From Isoperla grammatica (lineage: Eukaryota > Arthropoda > Insecta > Plecoptera > Perlodidae): a stretch of 64,000 bases of DNA. The notes beneath the pieces were generated by a model. It saw nothing but the letters and a program-made list of their open reading frames with translations, was not told the origin of the DNA and made no database searches. How positions within the stretch are numbered: the stretch's first letter is position 1; every line of letters starts with the position of its first letter. Both the position numbers and the translations under genes were made by a program. Location: assembly GCA_945910005.1 (NCBI GenBank), contig OX246747.1, positions 34,075,635 to 34,139,634 on the forward strand, in the 5' to 3' direction. Positions 11,269 to 24,178 of this stretch are shown in pieces.

Positions 11269-11830
11269 GTTGTTGTGAACCTCCTTTATCGACTTAATTC
11301 TCTGGCGGAGGTTAGGTGAACTACTGAAGACAATTGTAGAGTTCGACTATCGACTCTCTTTCGATATATCGTACTATCAATCAACGACTTATCGACTTGG
11401 CAATACAAATAAATAAATCGATCCATTCATTCATTCGTAAACAATTTTATTTATTTACAGTAGTCATGGAAAATGTTCAGTAAAAAACTTTGTGCCAAAA
11501 TGTCACCAGTTGACAGTTGGACCCTGCTAAAAAGCATTGTATAATTTATAAATCGTAGGCAGGTAGATCACTTGTGTAGATGCAGCCAAGACGGGTAATA
11601 TTGGATGATCGTGGGTTCTAGCCCAGGGGCCTGCATTATGTTTTGCGGCCAAAGTAAGTATTACAAAGGCTATCTTTCTCACGTGATCTGCACATGACAG
11701 TATATTCCATCTTACAAAGTTGTACAGCTATACATTCATTGTGATGTGAAGTCGGCGTTAATTACGACATCGCCGATCATTCAGAACATTAAAAAACGTT
11801 CTCTCTTTGTCGTAGAGCAACAAAAAAAGA
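11269..11830. other. Intergenic, with a possible tRNA-like SINE remnant
   Basis: GATCGTGGGTTCTAGCCCAG near 11610 resembles a polymerase III B box; a similar block is present inverted at about 50900-50935. Otherwise no feature. A degenerate CTCTGGCGGAGG word near 11302 recalls the CAAGGT palindrome family. Confidence 0.25.
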
Positions 11831-12222
11831 GTGCATTGCATCGTATGAAGTATCAACGTAAACGTTCTTGCGTGATGGGCGAATGAAGGAAAATAGCGCA
11901 ATCAACCATTCAATCACTCATTCATTCATTCATTCAGTACTCTTTAATCTGTGTACATTGCATCGTATCAAGTATCAACGTAAACACAGTTTCTCTGTGG
12001 GCGAATGAAGGAAAATAGCGCAATCAACCATTCAATCACTCATTCATTCATTCAGTACTCTTAAATCTGTGTACATTGCATCGTATCAAGTATCAACGTA
12101 AACACATAGTTTCTTCGTGGGCGAATGAAGGAAAATAGCGCAAACAATCATTCATTCATTCATTCATTCATTCATTCATTCATTCATTCATTCATTCATA
12201 CAGAGCTCTCTAATCTGTGTAC
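11831..12222. repeat. Tandem array, three copies of about 115-125 bp, with CATT microsatellites
   Basis: Each unit contains GCATTGCATCGTAT, AGTATCAACGTAAAC, GGGCGAATGAAGGAAAATAG and a (CATT)n run followed by ACTCTxxAATCTGTGTAC. The (CATT)n run differs in length between units and is longest at about 12147-12197. Confidence 0.9.
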
Positions 12223-12529
12223 ACATAGGTATATACAGCCAGTCCAAAAAGCACCCTTTAAACTGAGTTTGGAGTAGTCCTTGCGACTCCTTTTTGTAGG
12301 TATCCATGTTTTGGCGAAGTATTTATTAACAGCTTTGAAAGTGTCGCTTAGAAGTCGCGTCGATTGTTTTGTTTGTTGTTTTTCATGGAATGGATGCTGA
12401 AACGATTGTTTATAGGTCGATTTCGTGTTTGTTGTGACGTCGTACGCAGCCAATTTTCAGTTTGCCGCACGATTTGAGTTTATAGAAGTTAAGTCTTTTT
12501 GGAGTAAATCTCACAGGCGGGCATTTTTC

Positions 12530-14310
12530 TTCAAGTTCACGTTTGTAGAAGTCTTTTATTTGTGTACACAATCGACTGTGTGGCGGACATTAACCAGCCG
12601 GTCAAAGATGACTTCAATAAGCTTCATGAAGTTTCTCGCACTCACTTGTAGAAGTCTTGTTTGCGTACCCTAGATGTCTTTTTGCGGGCTTTGACAGCCG
12701 GTCAAAGATGACTTCAATATAAGCTTCATGAAGTTTCTCGCACTCACTTGTAGAAGTCTTGTTTGTGTACACAATCGACTGTGTGGCGGACATAAACCAG
12801 CCGGTCAAAGATGACTTCAATAAGCTTCATGAAGTTTCTCGCACTCACTTGTAGAAGTCTTGTTTGTGTAGCCTAGATGTATTTTTGCGGGCTTTGACAG
12901 CCGGTCAAAGATGACTTCAATAAGCTTCATGAAGTTTCTCGCACTCACTTGTAGAAGTCTTGTTTGTGTACACAATCGACTGTGTGGCGGACATAAACCA
13001 GCCGGTCAAAGATGACTTCAATAAGCTTCATGAAGTTTCTCGCACTCACTTGTAGAAGTCTTGTTTGTGTAGCCTATAGATGTCTTTTTGCGGGCTTTGA
13101 CAGCCGGTCAAAGATGACTTCAATAAGCTTCATGAAGTTTCTCGCACTCACTTGTAGAAGTCTTGTTTGTGTACACAATCGACTTTGTGGCGGACATAAA
13201 CCAGCCGGTCAAAGATGACTTCAATAAGCTTCATGAAGTTTCTCGCACTAGGCCTACTTGTAGAAGTCTTGTTTGTGTATAGCCTAGATGTCTTTTTGCG
13301 GGCTTTGACAGCCGGTCAAAGATGACTTCAATAAGCTTCATGAAGTTTCTCGCACTACTTGTAGAAGTCTTGTTTGTGTAGCCTATAGATGTCATTTTGC
13401 GGGCTTTGACAGCCGGTCAAAGATGACTTCAATAAGCTTCATGAAGTTTCCCACACTACTTGTAGAAGTCTTGTTTGTGTAGCCTAGATGTCTTTTTGCG
13501 GGCTTTGACAGACGGTCAAAGATGACTTCAATAAGCTTCATGATGTTTCCCACACTCACTTGTAGAAGTCTTGTTTGTGAAGCCTATGTCTTTTTGCGGG
13601 CTTTGACAGCCGGTTAATGACGACTTCAATAAGCTTCACGAAGTTTCACGCACTACTTGTAGAAGTCTTGTTTGTGTATAGCCTAGATGTCTTTGCGGGC
13701 TATGACAGCCGGTCAAAAATGACTTCAATAAGCTTTATGAAGTTCAAGTTTCCCGCACTACTTGTAGAAGTATTATTGGTGTAAGTTTGGGCGGACATTG
13801 GCAGCCGGTTAACGATGAGTTCAATAAGCTTCATGAAGTTCAAGTTTCCCGCACTACTTGTAGAAGTATTATTGGTGTAAGTTTGGGCGGACATTGGCAG
13901 CCGGTTAACGATGAGTTCAATAAGCTTCATGAAGTTCAAGTTTCCCGCACTACTTGTAGAAGTATTATTGGTGTAAGTTTGGGTGGACATTGGCAGCCTG
14001 TTAAGCGATGAGTTCAATAAGCTCTGAAGTTTCTCGCACTACTTGTAGAAGTCTTATTTGTGTAGCCTAGATGTCTTGTTGCGCGCTATGACAGACGGTC
14101 AAAGATGATTTCAATAAGCTTCATGAAGTTCAAGTTTCCCGCACTACTTGTAGAAGTATTATTGGTGTAAGTTTGGGCGGACATTGGCAGCCTGTTAAGC
14201 GATGAGTTCAATAAGCTCTGAAGTTTCCCGCCCTACTTGTAAAAGTCTTATTTGTGTAGCCTAGATGTCTTTTGGCGGGCTTTGGCAGCCGGTTAAACGA
14301 CTTGAATATC
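12530..14310. repeat. Tandem array of a ~100-bp unit, about 17-18 copies
   Basis: The unit contains TTGTAGAAGTCTTGTTTGTG, then GCGGGCTTTGACAGCCGGTC, then AAAGATGACTTCAATAAGC and TTCATGAAGTTTCTCGCACT. Two subtypes alternate at the start: one with ACAATCGACTGTGTGGCGG, one with GCCTAGATGTCTTTTTGCG. From about 13740 a third subtype with AGTATTATTGGTGTAAG takes over. Divergence rises toward the right end. Short frames on both strands reflect the repeat, not coding. Confidence 0.95.
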
Positions 14311-15005
14311 ATTTTGGGATGGTCAAGCTTAACATCAGAACAGGGATACTCATTGTGTGGACTGTGTACATCATCAAGACCATGACACATCCTCTGAATG
14401 CCCGAAATGTATGCCCGCACCCCTGCAGTATACTTAACCATTTAGTGCACCGAATTAGCTGTTGTTGTATACGAATATATATATACATATGAACGGTATC
14501 AGAATTTAAATGCTACTGATACAGATGGCAAAAAAAGAAAAAAAAACGAATCGACACGACCGGTCGACTTTTTTTTTTTTTTACCAATTACAATAAATTT
14601 TTTACCAATATTCGCGAAAATAATTTTTTTGAAAACCACGCGGCTGGTTAGCTACTTTCTCTCTATCTGGACACTTGTACATGGTTGCTGCCCGAATCGT
14701 TCGTTATTCAACATTTAGGCATGGTTAGGCTATACATTTGTGATGATGATGATCTAGAAAGAGTGATTAATTGAGTCGTCTGTCTTGGTCCATGCACCTA
14801 CATCGTCTCTCGCTTTCCATATAGTTCTAGCTGTAACACACACACACACTAGTGACGTAGTAGACGTCTAGCATTCTTATATAGACAAAGTTATTAAATT
14901 GTTGTTCACTAGGTGGTTGGTATCGATTAGGAAGGCACAGAAGCAAACACCAATTCAACCGAATGTTGAACTGTTGTTGTATAAAAAACAATGTGAAATA
15001 TAATA
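14311..15005. other. Intergenic spacer, no gene recognised
   Basis: Contains a short palindrome near 14550-14567 (around ACCGGT) between A-rich and T-rich runs, and a TGATGATGATGAT run near 14740. Nothing else could be supported. Confidence 0.4.
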
Positions 15006-15013
15006 TATGTGAG

Positions 15014-16241
15014 CAGTGCTTTTTTTCTAAAATAAAGTTAACCGGTACGATCGGTATAATGGTTTATGTGACTGGCGTGGTATAGCTGGGGTCTGGGGCA
15101 AAGCCCCAGCCGCCGGAGGCAAATTCGCCGTAGGCGAAAAAATTTTGGGGTACTGCATTAAGTTTGATGGCCAAAAACGCATTTTTAAGGCGGATTTGTA
15201 TCGTAGATATCGACGAAATATGAAGCTTATGTTGCACAGCTCACGATTGGGATTAGATCCTGTAGCCACACGATCGAGCAGCGTCCGTATAAAACATAAA
15301 ATATCTTTTTAAAAAACGTGCCAGTAGTGATGGTTTAGTTGAAATAAGACGGAAACTAAAATTATTTTTTCAGCCCTCCCCCCCCCCCCCCGCTATCATG
15401 TTGAATCCGCTCCTGTTTAACGTGACCCAAACACGAGACGTGCATTTACTCACTTCAAACTTAATAGTTAATATTTGTTTTAAAATAATTTATAGCTCAC
15501 CAAAATCGATGATATCGAATGCAAAGCAATTTCCAAACATGACTCATAGTCGTGTTATCGTCAACAACACGTCGGTCTCTTGCTCTGTTTCGGGTATAGG
15601 TGGCGAGGTGACGACCCAAGAAGTTATTTTTCGGTTCATTTTTATTTTTTACATCTCACTAAACACACACACACACACACTCGCTAATCACGACACATCT
15701 TCACTCGTCACCAGAGAGGAAACTAACCCTGCCACACACAACTTACAATCCCTTGACCACCAATCTCCTCCCCCCCCCCCCCTTCCTCCCTCCAACACAA
15801 CCCAATCGTTGTCTGTAAATTGAAAAGGCGCTTTCCAGGAAAACAGAAAAGTAAGAATGGGTAAATTCTCTTTTGCGGTTCCCAGAAGCTACTCTTGACA
15901 GTTGACATTTTAGTCAAAACAACCCTAATTATCTTTCCTTAGAACTGATGACCCAAATAATAGAAAAGATTACTGTAGTGAGTGGCCGCCAAGAGTCTAA
16001 AAAGAAGTGATTTACTACATGTCACACCCATGTCACCAGCAGGTGGCAACATCCTTATATTACAAAATGAAACATATTTTGCAGTCACAAGCCTATCACA
16101 CTGCACAACTCAAAGTTATTCACGCGCTTCAAGGCTAATCGTAGCGTACCGGCTATAGTGTGACTTTATTGCCTTTTACCGGTACGCCTCTTGTGTTAGC
16201 CGGTACGCGTACCGGCTCGTACCGGCCGAAAAAAAGCCCTG
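15014..16241. mobile_element. hAT-like non-autonomous transposon, 1228 bp, with perfect 8-bp target duplication
   Basis: The left end reads CAGTGCTTTTTTTC and the right end, reverse complemented, CAGGGCTTTTTTTC; both continue into CGGTACG-rich sequence. TATGTGAG is present immediately outside each end (15006-15013 and 16242-16249). Ends of the CAG(T/G)G type plus an 8-bp duplication indicate the hAT superfamily. The interior has a GGGGCAAAGCCCC hairpin, C runs (about 15375 and 15772) and an ACACAC run. A 141-codon frame at 15398-15823 lacks transposase features; the element is non-autonomous. Confidence 0.85.
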
Positions 16242-16383
16242 TATGTGAGTATCTTTAATCGAGAAAAAATACATTTCGAAAGTCTGCTTTCCTGGCGTAG
16301 TTTAGCCTACTCTCCGATGTTACAGTGAGTAAAAAAGATGTCACGACAGTCTGTATGGTGGCCACACATGAACAACCAACTTC

Positions 16384-19300
16384 AATAAGCGAAAGTAATG
16401 TTAACCGTCTCTTACTATAGGTGTTCATCTCCATAAGCGAGAGTAATGTTAGCCGTCTCTTACTATAGGTGTTCATCTCCATAAGCGAGAGTAATGTTAG
16501 CCGTCTCTTACTATAGGTGTTCATCTCCATAAGCGAGAGTAATGTTAGCCGTCTCTTACTATAGGTGTTCATCTCCATAAGCGAGAGTAATGTTAGCCGT
16601 CTCTTACTATAGGTGTTCATCTCCATAAGCGAGAGTAATGTTAGCCGTCTCTTACTATAGTAGGTGTTCATCTCCATAAGCGAGAGTAATGTTAGCCGTC
16701 TCTTACTATAGGTGTTCATCTCCATAAGCGAGAGTAATGTTAGCCGTCTCTTACTATAGGTGTTCATCTCCATAAGCGAGAGTAATGTTAGCCGTCTCTT
16801 ACTATAGGTGTTCATCTCCATAAGCGAGAGTAATGTTAGCCGTCTCTTACTATAGGTGTTCATCTCCATAAGCGAGAGTAATGTTAACCGTCTCTTACTA
16901 TAGGTGTTCATCTCCATAAGCGAGAGTAATGTTAGCCGTCTCTTACTATAGGTGTTCATCTCCATAAGCGAGAGTAATGTTAGCCGTCTCTTACTATAGG
17001 TGTTCATCTCCATAAGCGAGAGTAATGTTAGCCGTCTCTTACTATAGGTGTTCATCTCCATAAGCGAGAGTAATGTTAGCCGTCTCTTACTATAGGTGTT
17101 CATCTCCATAAGCGAGAGTAATGTTAGCCGTCTCTTACTATAGGTGTTCATCTCCATAAGCGAGAGTAATGAATGTTAGCCGTCTCTTACTATAGGTGTT
17201 CATCTCCATAAGCGAGAGTAATGAATGTTAGCCGTCTCTTACTATAGGTGTTCATCTCCATAAGCGAGAGTAATGAATGTTAGCCGTCTCTTACTATAGG
17301 TGTTCATCTCCATAAGCGAGAGTAATGAATGTTAGCCGTCTCTTACTATAGGTGTTCATCTCCATAAGCGAGAGTAATGAATGTTAGCCGTCTCTTACTA
17401 TAGGTGTTCATCTCCATAAGCGAGAGTAATTAATGTTAGCCGTCTCTTACTATAGGTGTTCATCTCCATAAGCGAGAGTAATGTTAGCCGTCTCTTACTA
17501 TAGGTGTTCATCTCCATAAGCGAGAGTAATGTTAGCCGTCTCTTACTATAGGTGTTCATCTCCATAAGCGAGAGTAATGTTAGCCGTCTCTTACTATAGG
17601 TGTTCATCTCCATAAGCGAGAGTAATGTTAGCCGTCTCTTACTATAGGTGTTCATCTCCATAAGCGAGAGTAACGTTAGCCGTCTCTTACTATAGGTGTT
17701 CATCTCCATAAGCGAGAGTAATGTTAGCCGTCTCTTACTATAGGTGTTCATCTCCATAAGCGAGAGTAATGAATGTTAGCCGTCTCTTACTATAGGTGTT
17801 CATCTCCATAAGCGAGAGTAATGTTAGCCGTCTCTTACTATAGGTGTTCATCTCCATAAGCGAGAGTAACGTTAGCCGTCTCTTACTATATAGATGTTCA
17901 TCTCCATAAGCGAGAGTAATGTTAGCCGTCTCTTACTATAGGTGTTCATCTCCATAAGCGAGAGTAATGTTAGCCGTCTCTTACTATAGGTGTACATCTC
18001 CATAAGCGAGAGTAATGTTAGCCGTCTCTTACTATAGGTGTTCATCTCCATAAGCGAGAGTAATGTATGTTAGCCGTCTCTTACTATAGGTGTTCATCTC
18101 CATAAGCGAGAGTAATGTTAGCCGTCTCTTACTATAGGTGTTCATCTCCATAAGCGAGAGTAATGTTAGCCGTCTCTTACTATAGGTGTTCATCTCCATG
18201 AGCGAGAGTAATGTTAGCCGTCTATTACTATAGGTGTTCATCTCCATAAGCGAGAGTAATGTTAGCCGTCTCTTACCATAGGTGTTCATCTCCATAAGCG
18301 AGAGTCATGTTAGCCGTCTCCTACTATAGGTGTTCATCTCCATAAGCGAGAGTAATGTTAGCCGTCTCTTACTATAGGTGTTCATCTCCATAAGCGAGAG
18401 TAATGTTAGCCGTCTCTTACTATAGGTGTTCATCTCCATAAGCGAGAGTAATGTTAGCCGTCTCTTACTATAGGTGTTCATCTCCATAAGCGAGAGTAGG
18501 AATGTTAGCCGTCTCTTACTATAGGTGTTCATCTCCATAAGCGAGAGTAATGTTAGCCGTCTCTTACTATAGGTGTTCATCTCCATAAGCGAGAGTAATG
18601 TTAGCCGTCTCTTACTATAGGTGTTCATCTCAATAAGCGAGAGTAATGTTAGCCGTCTCTTACTATAGGTGTTCATCTCCATAAGCGAGAGTAACGTTAG
18701 CCGTCTCTTACTATAGGTGTTCATCTCCATAAGCGAGAGTAATGTTAGCCGTCTCTTACTATAGGTGTTCATCTCCATGAGCGAGAGTAACGTTAGCCGT
18801 CTCTTACTATAGGTGTACATCTCCATAAGCGAGAGTAATGTTAGCCGTCTCTTACTATAGGTGTTCATCTCCATAAGCGAGAGTAATGTTAGCCGTCTCT
18901 TACTATAGGTGTTCATCTCCATAAGCGAGAGTAATGTTAGCCGTCTCTTACTATAGGTGTTCATCTCCATAAGCGAGAGTAATGTTAGCCGTCTCTTACT
19001 ATAGGTGTTCATCTCCATAAGCGAGAGTAATGTTAGCCGTCTCTTACTATAGGCGTTCATCTCCATAAGCGAGAGTAACGTTAGCCGTCTCTTACTATAG
19101 GTGTTCATCTCAATAAGCGAGAGTAATGTTAGCCGTCTCTTACTATAGGTGTTCATCTCAATAAGCGAGAGTAATGTTAGCCGTCTCTTACTATAGGTGT
19201 TCATCTCAATAAGCGAGAGTAATGTTAGCCGTCTCTTACTATAGGTGTTCATCTCAATAAGCGAGAGTAATGTTAGCCGTCTCTTACTATAGGTGTTCAT

Positions 19301-19953
19301 CTCCATAAGCGAGAGTAATGTTAGCCGTCTCTTACTATAGGTGTTCATCTCCATAAGCGAGAGTAATGAATGTTAGCCGTCTCTTACTATAGGTGTTCAT
19401 CTCCATAAGCGAGAGTAATGTTAGCCGTCTCTTACTATAGGTGTTCATCTCCATAAGCGAGAGTAATGAATGTTAGCCGTCTCTTACTATAGGTGTTCAT
19501 CTCCATAAGCGAGAGTAATGTTAGCCGTCTCTTACTATAGGTGTTCATCTCCATAAGCGAGAGTAATGTTAGCCGTCTCTTACTATAGGTGTTCATCTCC
19601 ATAAGCGAGAGTAATGAATGTTAGCCGTCTCTTACTATAGGTGTTCATCTCCATAAGCGAGAGTAATGTTAGCCGTCTCTTACTATAGGTGTTCATCTCC
19701 ATAAGCGAGAGTAATGAATGTTAGCCGTCTCTTACTATAGGTGTTCATCTCCATAAGCGAGAGTAATGTTAGCCGTCTCTTACTATAGGTGTTCATCTCC
19801 ATAAGCGAGAGTAATGAATGTTAGCCGTCTCTTACTATAGGTGTTCATCTCCATAAGCGAGAGTAATGTTAGCCGTCTCTTACTATAGGTTTTCATCTCC
19901 ATAAGCGAGAGTAATGTTAGCCGTCTCTTACTATAGGTATTCATCTCCATAAA
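16384..19953. repeat. 48-bp minisatellite/satellite, about 74 copies
   Basis: The unit is 48 bp: ATAAGCGAGAGTAATG, then TTAGCCGTCTCTTACTATAG, then GTGTTCATCTCC. Copies are nearly identical. Because 48 is a multiple of three and the minus strand lacks stops, each copy reads MEMNTYSKRRLTLLSL, giving minus frames of 300, 119, 87 and 349 codons. Those frames are arithmetic consequences and not evidence of a gene. Some units carry a 4-bp AATG insertion (52 bp) that breaks the frame. Variant units (CTCAATAAG, GTAACG) cluster at 18620-19260, showing local homogenisation. Confidence 0.97.
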
Positions 19954-20892
19954 ATGTCACACCCTCGAGTTTGCAGTGTTGGATAGGCCTATGTAACGAA
20001 ACATGACTATAGCAAATCCAATAAATTCTTACATTTCACATTTTTGAGAAGTGTTCTCCTGTTTGCGATTTGGATTTCATTTCAATATGCAAGTTTTCAG
20101 CCAGTTGTATGTGTTGTACCTTCGCATCAATGTGATGACTTCCTACCAGTGTTTTCTTGTTCCTTTTTCTTCTGCGAAATAATCTTCCAACTGTTATAAA
20201 GTATAATTATGTCATCTATTGCTGCAGTAGAAATTGTGGCAATATGCGCTGTTCTTGATGATATAGGCTCTACCAAACTATCCAAGTTGCTCTCAGGGTG
20301 AAGCTCGCTTTTAAATAAACTATAAACTTGACTTTAGGATAAACTATAAAGGTACATTCTTGTTTAAGAAATTTCTAGATCACAATCGTGAATATATGTC
20401 AATCGACATCAACAGAATTTGGACCCGTTGATTGTTTTTATTGATAATTGTTTTGTGATCTCTTCGTATAGAACTCCTAATTGACAAATCCGAATCCATA
20501 TTGCTCTCAATAAAAGTGGAGACTCTCTAAACGATTGTGTCTTGTGTACGTGCACGTGGTCTAATCAATCGAGATCAACAGAATTGGAATAATGGTTGCT
20601 GTTGATTCCTCCTTTTGACGGTTGTTTTTTCACACTCTCTTACACGTACGTTCAACTCGTTTTGATTCATCCGAATTCGGATAATTGTTTAGTCTTGATG
20701 CAACAACAACGACTCATGTGGCTAAATATAAATAATTATATCGAGAATCTGCCGAGGTCTAATAAGATCGTTTAATGGTCGCATATCGTCCGTCTGTATC
20801 GTCGTTAAATGTTACTCAATCTTCTCGTGTGCAAAGAAAGAACTTTGACAACGTTTCGACGACATTAACCTCACTTCTCGCTGCGCCATAGG
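19954..20892. other. Spacer between arrays, no gene recognised
   Basis: Single-copy-like sequence, with two diverged copies of a TCAATCGA(C/G)ATCAACAGAAT block (20398 and 20565) suggesting an old local duplication of about 165 bp. Confidence 0.4.
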
Positions 20893-22028
20893 TCGATCTA
20901 GGCCCCCGAACGAGGATAATGTAAGAGACGCGTCCCACGTCAACATTCTAGGCCCCCGAACGAGGATAATAATGCAAGAAACGCGTCCCATAATATCAAC
21001 AAGTCAGTCTAGGCCCCCGAACGAGGATAATAGTGCAAGAGACGCGTCCCATGTCAACAAGTCAGTCTAGGCCCCCGAACGAGGATAATCCAAGACAGAC
21101 GCGTCCCATGTCAACAAGTCAGTCTAGGCCCCCGAACGAGGATAATGCAAGTGACGCGTCCCACGTCAACATTCTAGGCCCCTGAACGAGGATAAACAAG
21201 AGACGCGTCCCATGTCAACAAGTAGGTCTAGGCCCCCGAACGAGGATAATCCAAGACAGACGCGTCCCATAATATCAACAAGTCAGTCTAGGCCCCCGAA
21301 CGAGGATAATCCAAGAGACGCGTCCCATGTCAACAAGTCAGTCCAGGCCCTCGAACGAGGATAATGCAAGAAACGCGTCCCATGTCAACAAGTCAGTCTA
21401 GACCCCCGAACGAGGATAATGCAAGAAACGCGTCCCTCGTCAACATTCTAGGCCCCTAAACGAGGATAATCAAGAGACGCGTCCCATGTCAACAAGTCAG
21501 TCTAGGCCCCCGAACGAGGATAATGCAAGAAACGCGTCCCACGTCAACATTCTAGGCCCCCGAACGAGGATAATAGTGCAAGAGACGCGTCCGATAATAT
21601 CAACGAGTCAGTCTAGGCCCCCGAACGAGGATAATGCAAGAAACGCGTCCCACGTCAACATTCTAGGCCCCTGAACGAGGATAATCAAGTGACGCGTCCC
21701 ATAATATCAACGAGTCAGTCTAGGCCCCCGAACGAGGATAATGCAAGAAACGCGTCCCACGTCAACATTCTAGGCCCCTGAACGAGGATAATCAAGTGAC
21801 GCGTCCCATAATATCAACGAGTCAGTCTAGGCCCCCGAACGAGGATAATGCAAGAAACGCGTCCCACGTCAACATTCTAGGCCCCCGAACGAGGATAATA
21901 GTGCAAGAGACGCGTCCGATAATATCAACGAGTCAGTCTAGGCCCCCGAACGAGGATAATGCAAGAAACGCGTCTCACGTCAACATTCTAGGCCCCCGAA
22001 CGAGGATAATAATGAAAGATACGCGTCC
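20893..22028 (+). repeat. Array A, forward orientation: about 21 copies of a 50-60-bp unit
   Basis: Units share CCCCCGAACGAGGATAAT, then AAGAxACGCGTCCCA and a spacer ending TCTAGG. Two spacer types alternate: CGTCAACAT and TATCAACAAGTCAG. Every unit contains the palindrome GACGCGTC or AACGCGTC. The same unit in reverse orientation forms the array at 40484-41190. Confidence 0.95.
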
Positions 22029-22035
22029 CATGTCA

Positions 22036-22200
22036 CAACAGGTGACAACTCGTATGCCACCCCTAACTTGCACACGTCAAGGTCAAATCAAGGTCACTGC
22101 CATGACCTTGTTTGACCTCTGTGCGTGCAGTGGCAGCACGACGACGTCATAATGCGGTGGGTCGTTGTCAACTCTTTGCGCGTGTAGAACGACGAAGTTT
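22036..22200 (+). repeat. Module M, forward copy, with a cluster of AGGTCA half-sites
   Basis: This follows array A and is repeated inverted at 40320-40480 and 45617-45760. It contains TCAAGGTCA at 22078 and 22088 and TGACCTTG at 22103, then TTGACCT at 22112, an imperfect palindrome. The flank GCAGCACGACGACGTCATAA and the words CAACTCTTTGCGCGTGTAG and GAAGTTTCGAC are also shared with the other copies. Confidence 0.75.
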
Positions 22201-22425
22201 CGACCAGGTTTGGGATAATATGTATAGACGATGAGCTATATTGCCTCTCCATTGACGTCATCAGAAATCGATTGATTGTTCTATCTATACTAATCGAAGA
22301 GTCGATTAGTAATCGATCGACTTCACGAGCATCAAGAGTTTCATTAGTGTAGTCTTGAGTGGATTGGATTTTTGTTGTTGTACTTTTTGGGAAATTTTAC
22401 ACCGCCCAGAAGAAATCACCCAACA
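22201..22425. other. Spacer with a TGACGTCA palindrome
   Basis: TGACGTCA lies at 22253-22260, followed by a run of ATCGATT-like words to about 22320. No gene seen. Confidence 0.35.
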
Positions 22426-22427
22426 AA

Positions 22428-22530
22428 CACGATATTCTACTGTCCGCAACCAGTTACCAAAGTTCGGCACCAACAAACACAAGATATTCTATTGTCCGCA
22501 AACCAGTTACAAACGTTCGGCATCAACAAA
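22428..22530 (+). repeat. Two-copy tandem duplication, about 52 bp
   Basis: Both copies carry ACAAACAC, GATATTCTAxTGTCCGC, CCAGTTAC and GTTCGGCA in order. Confidence 0.8.
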
Positions 22531-22677
22531 CGTGTTCAGAAAACAAAAACAAACATAGAATGAGAAGACTGGAAGCCACACACGACCACTCTGTTCATAT
22601 GTGACAATGATCTTAAAGAGCGGACAAACGGGGAAGGATTGATCGGGATCTCAAGCCAGACAAAAAGTACGTTTATA

Positions 22678-24040
22678 CTTCGTCCCGATACGGTACAAAC
22701 AACATACAACATACAGGGTTGCATTCTAAACAAAACACTCGAATGAAAGCAACCTAAAAGCTCAACAAACTTCAAAACATAAATGGAATCTGTATCAAAA
22801 CACGACGTCTATACGTTTGTACTTCGTCCGGATGTAGTACAAACAACATACAACATACATAAACAAACATCATCATACAAGAATGTGTCAATTACCATCA
22901 CCAAAACAGTTTGTACCGTCCCAAGATGCTCTTGTAAAATTGATGTATACAACGATACTTCGTCCAGATGTGGTACAAACAACAAACAACATACAACAAT
23001 AAACATCATCATACAAGAATGTGTCAATTACCATCACCAAAACAGATTGTACCGTCCCAAGATGCTCTTATAAAATTGATGTATACAACGATACTTCGTC
23101 CAGATGTGGTACAAACAACAAACAACATACAACAATAAACATCGTCATACAAGAATGTGTCAATTACCATCACCAAACCAGATTGTACCGTCCCAAGATG
23201 TTCTTATAAAATTGATGTATACAACGATACTTCGTTCAGATGTGGTACAAACAACAAACAACATACAACAATAAACATCGCCATACAAGAATGTGTCAAT
23301 TACCATCACCAAACCAGATTGTACCGTCCCAAGATGTTCTTATAAAATTGATGTATACAACGATACTTCGTCCAGATGTGGTACAAACAACATACAACAA
23401 TAAACATCATCATACAAGAATGTGTCAATTACCATCACCAAATAGGTTGTACCGTCCCAAGATGCTCTTAGAAAATTGATGTATACAACGATACTTCGTC
23501 CAGATGTGGTACAAACAACAAACAACAATAAACATCGTCATACAAGAATGTGTCAATTACCATCAACAAAACAGCTGTTTTACCGTCCCAAGATGCTCTT
23601 GTAAAATTGATGTATACAACGATACTTCGTCCAGATGTGGTACAAACAACAAACAACATACATCAACAATAAACATCGTCATACAAGAATGTGTCAATTA
23701 CCATCACCTAACAGGTTGTACCGTCCCAAGATGCTCTTGTAAAATTGATGTATACAACGATACTTCGTCCAGATGTGGTACAAACAACAAACAACAAACA
23801 ACATACAACAATTAACATCGTCATACAAGAATGTGTCAATTACCATCACCTAACAGGTTGTACCATCCCAAGATGCTCTTGTAAAATTGATGTATACAAC
23901 GATACTTCGTCCAGATGTGGTACAAACAACAAACAACATACAACAATAAACATCGCCATACAAGAATGTGTCAATTACCATCACCAAACCAGGTTGTACC
24001 GTCCCAAAATGCTCTTGTAAAATTGATGTATACAACGATT
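22678..24040 (+). repeat. Tandem array of a ~135-bp unit, about 10 copies
   Basis: The unit contains CTTCGTCCAGATGTGGTACA, AACAACATACAACAATAAAC, ATACAAGAATGTGTCAATTA, CCATCACCAAA and TGTACCGTCCCAAGATG. The first one or two copies are the most diverged; units differ by AACAACA-run length. Overlapping frames on both strands are repeat artefacts. Confidence 0.95.
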
Positions 24041-24117
24041 GAGTGATGTACATTTCAAACGATCATGTTTACATTCGACTTTCGAGCCGTGTTACTATAA
24101 TTAATATGAATCGTGCA

Positions 24118-24129
24118 CATACACACACT

Positions 24130-24176
<47 letters not shown>
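24118..24176. repeat. (CA)n microsatellite
   Basis: About 25 dinucleotide repeats of CA with one early interruption. Confidence 0.95.

Positions 24177-24178
<2 letters not shown>

Noticed and set aside
15398..15823. 141-codon frame inside the hAT-like element
   Set aside because: No transposase motifs, C-run and CA-run content, and the element is clearly non-autonomous.
16255..19354. Minus-strand frames of 300, 119, 87 and 349 codons with repeated MEMNTYSKRRLTLLSL
   Set aside because: The 48-bp unit is a multiple of three and has no stop in this frame, so open frames follow automatically. They are broken wherever the 4-bp AATG insertion occurs, and no start, splice or polyA context is present.
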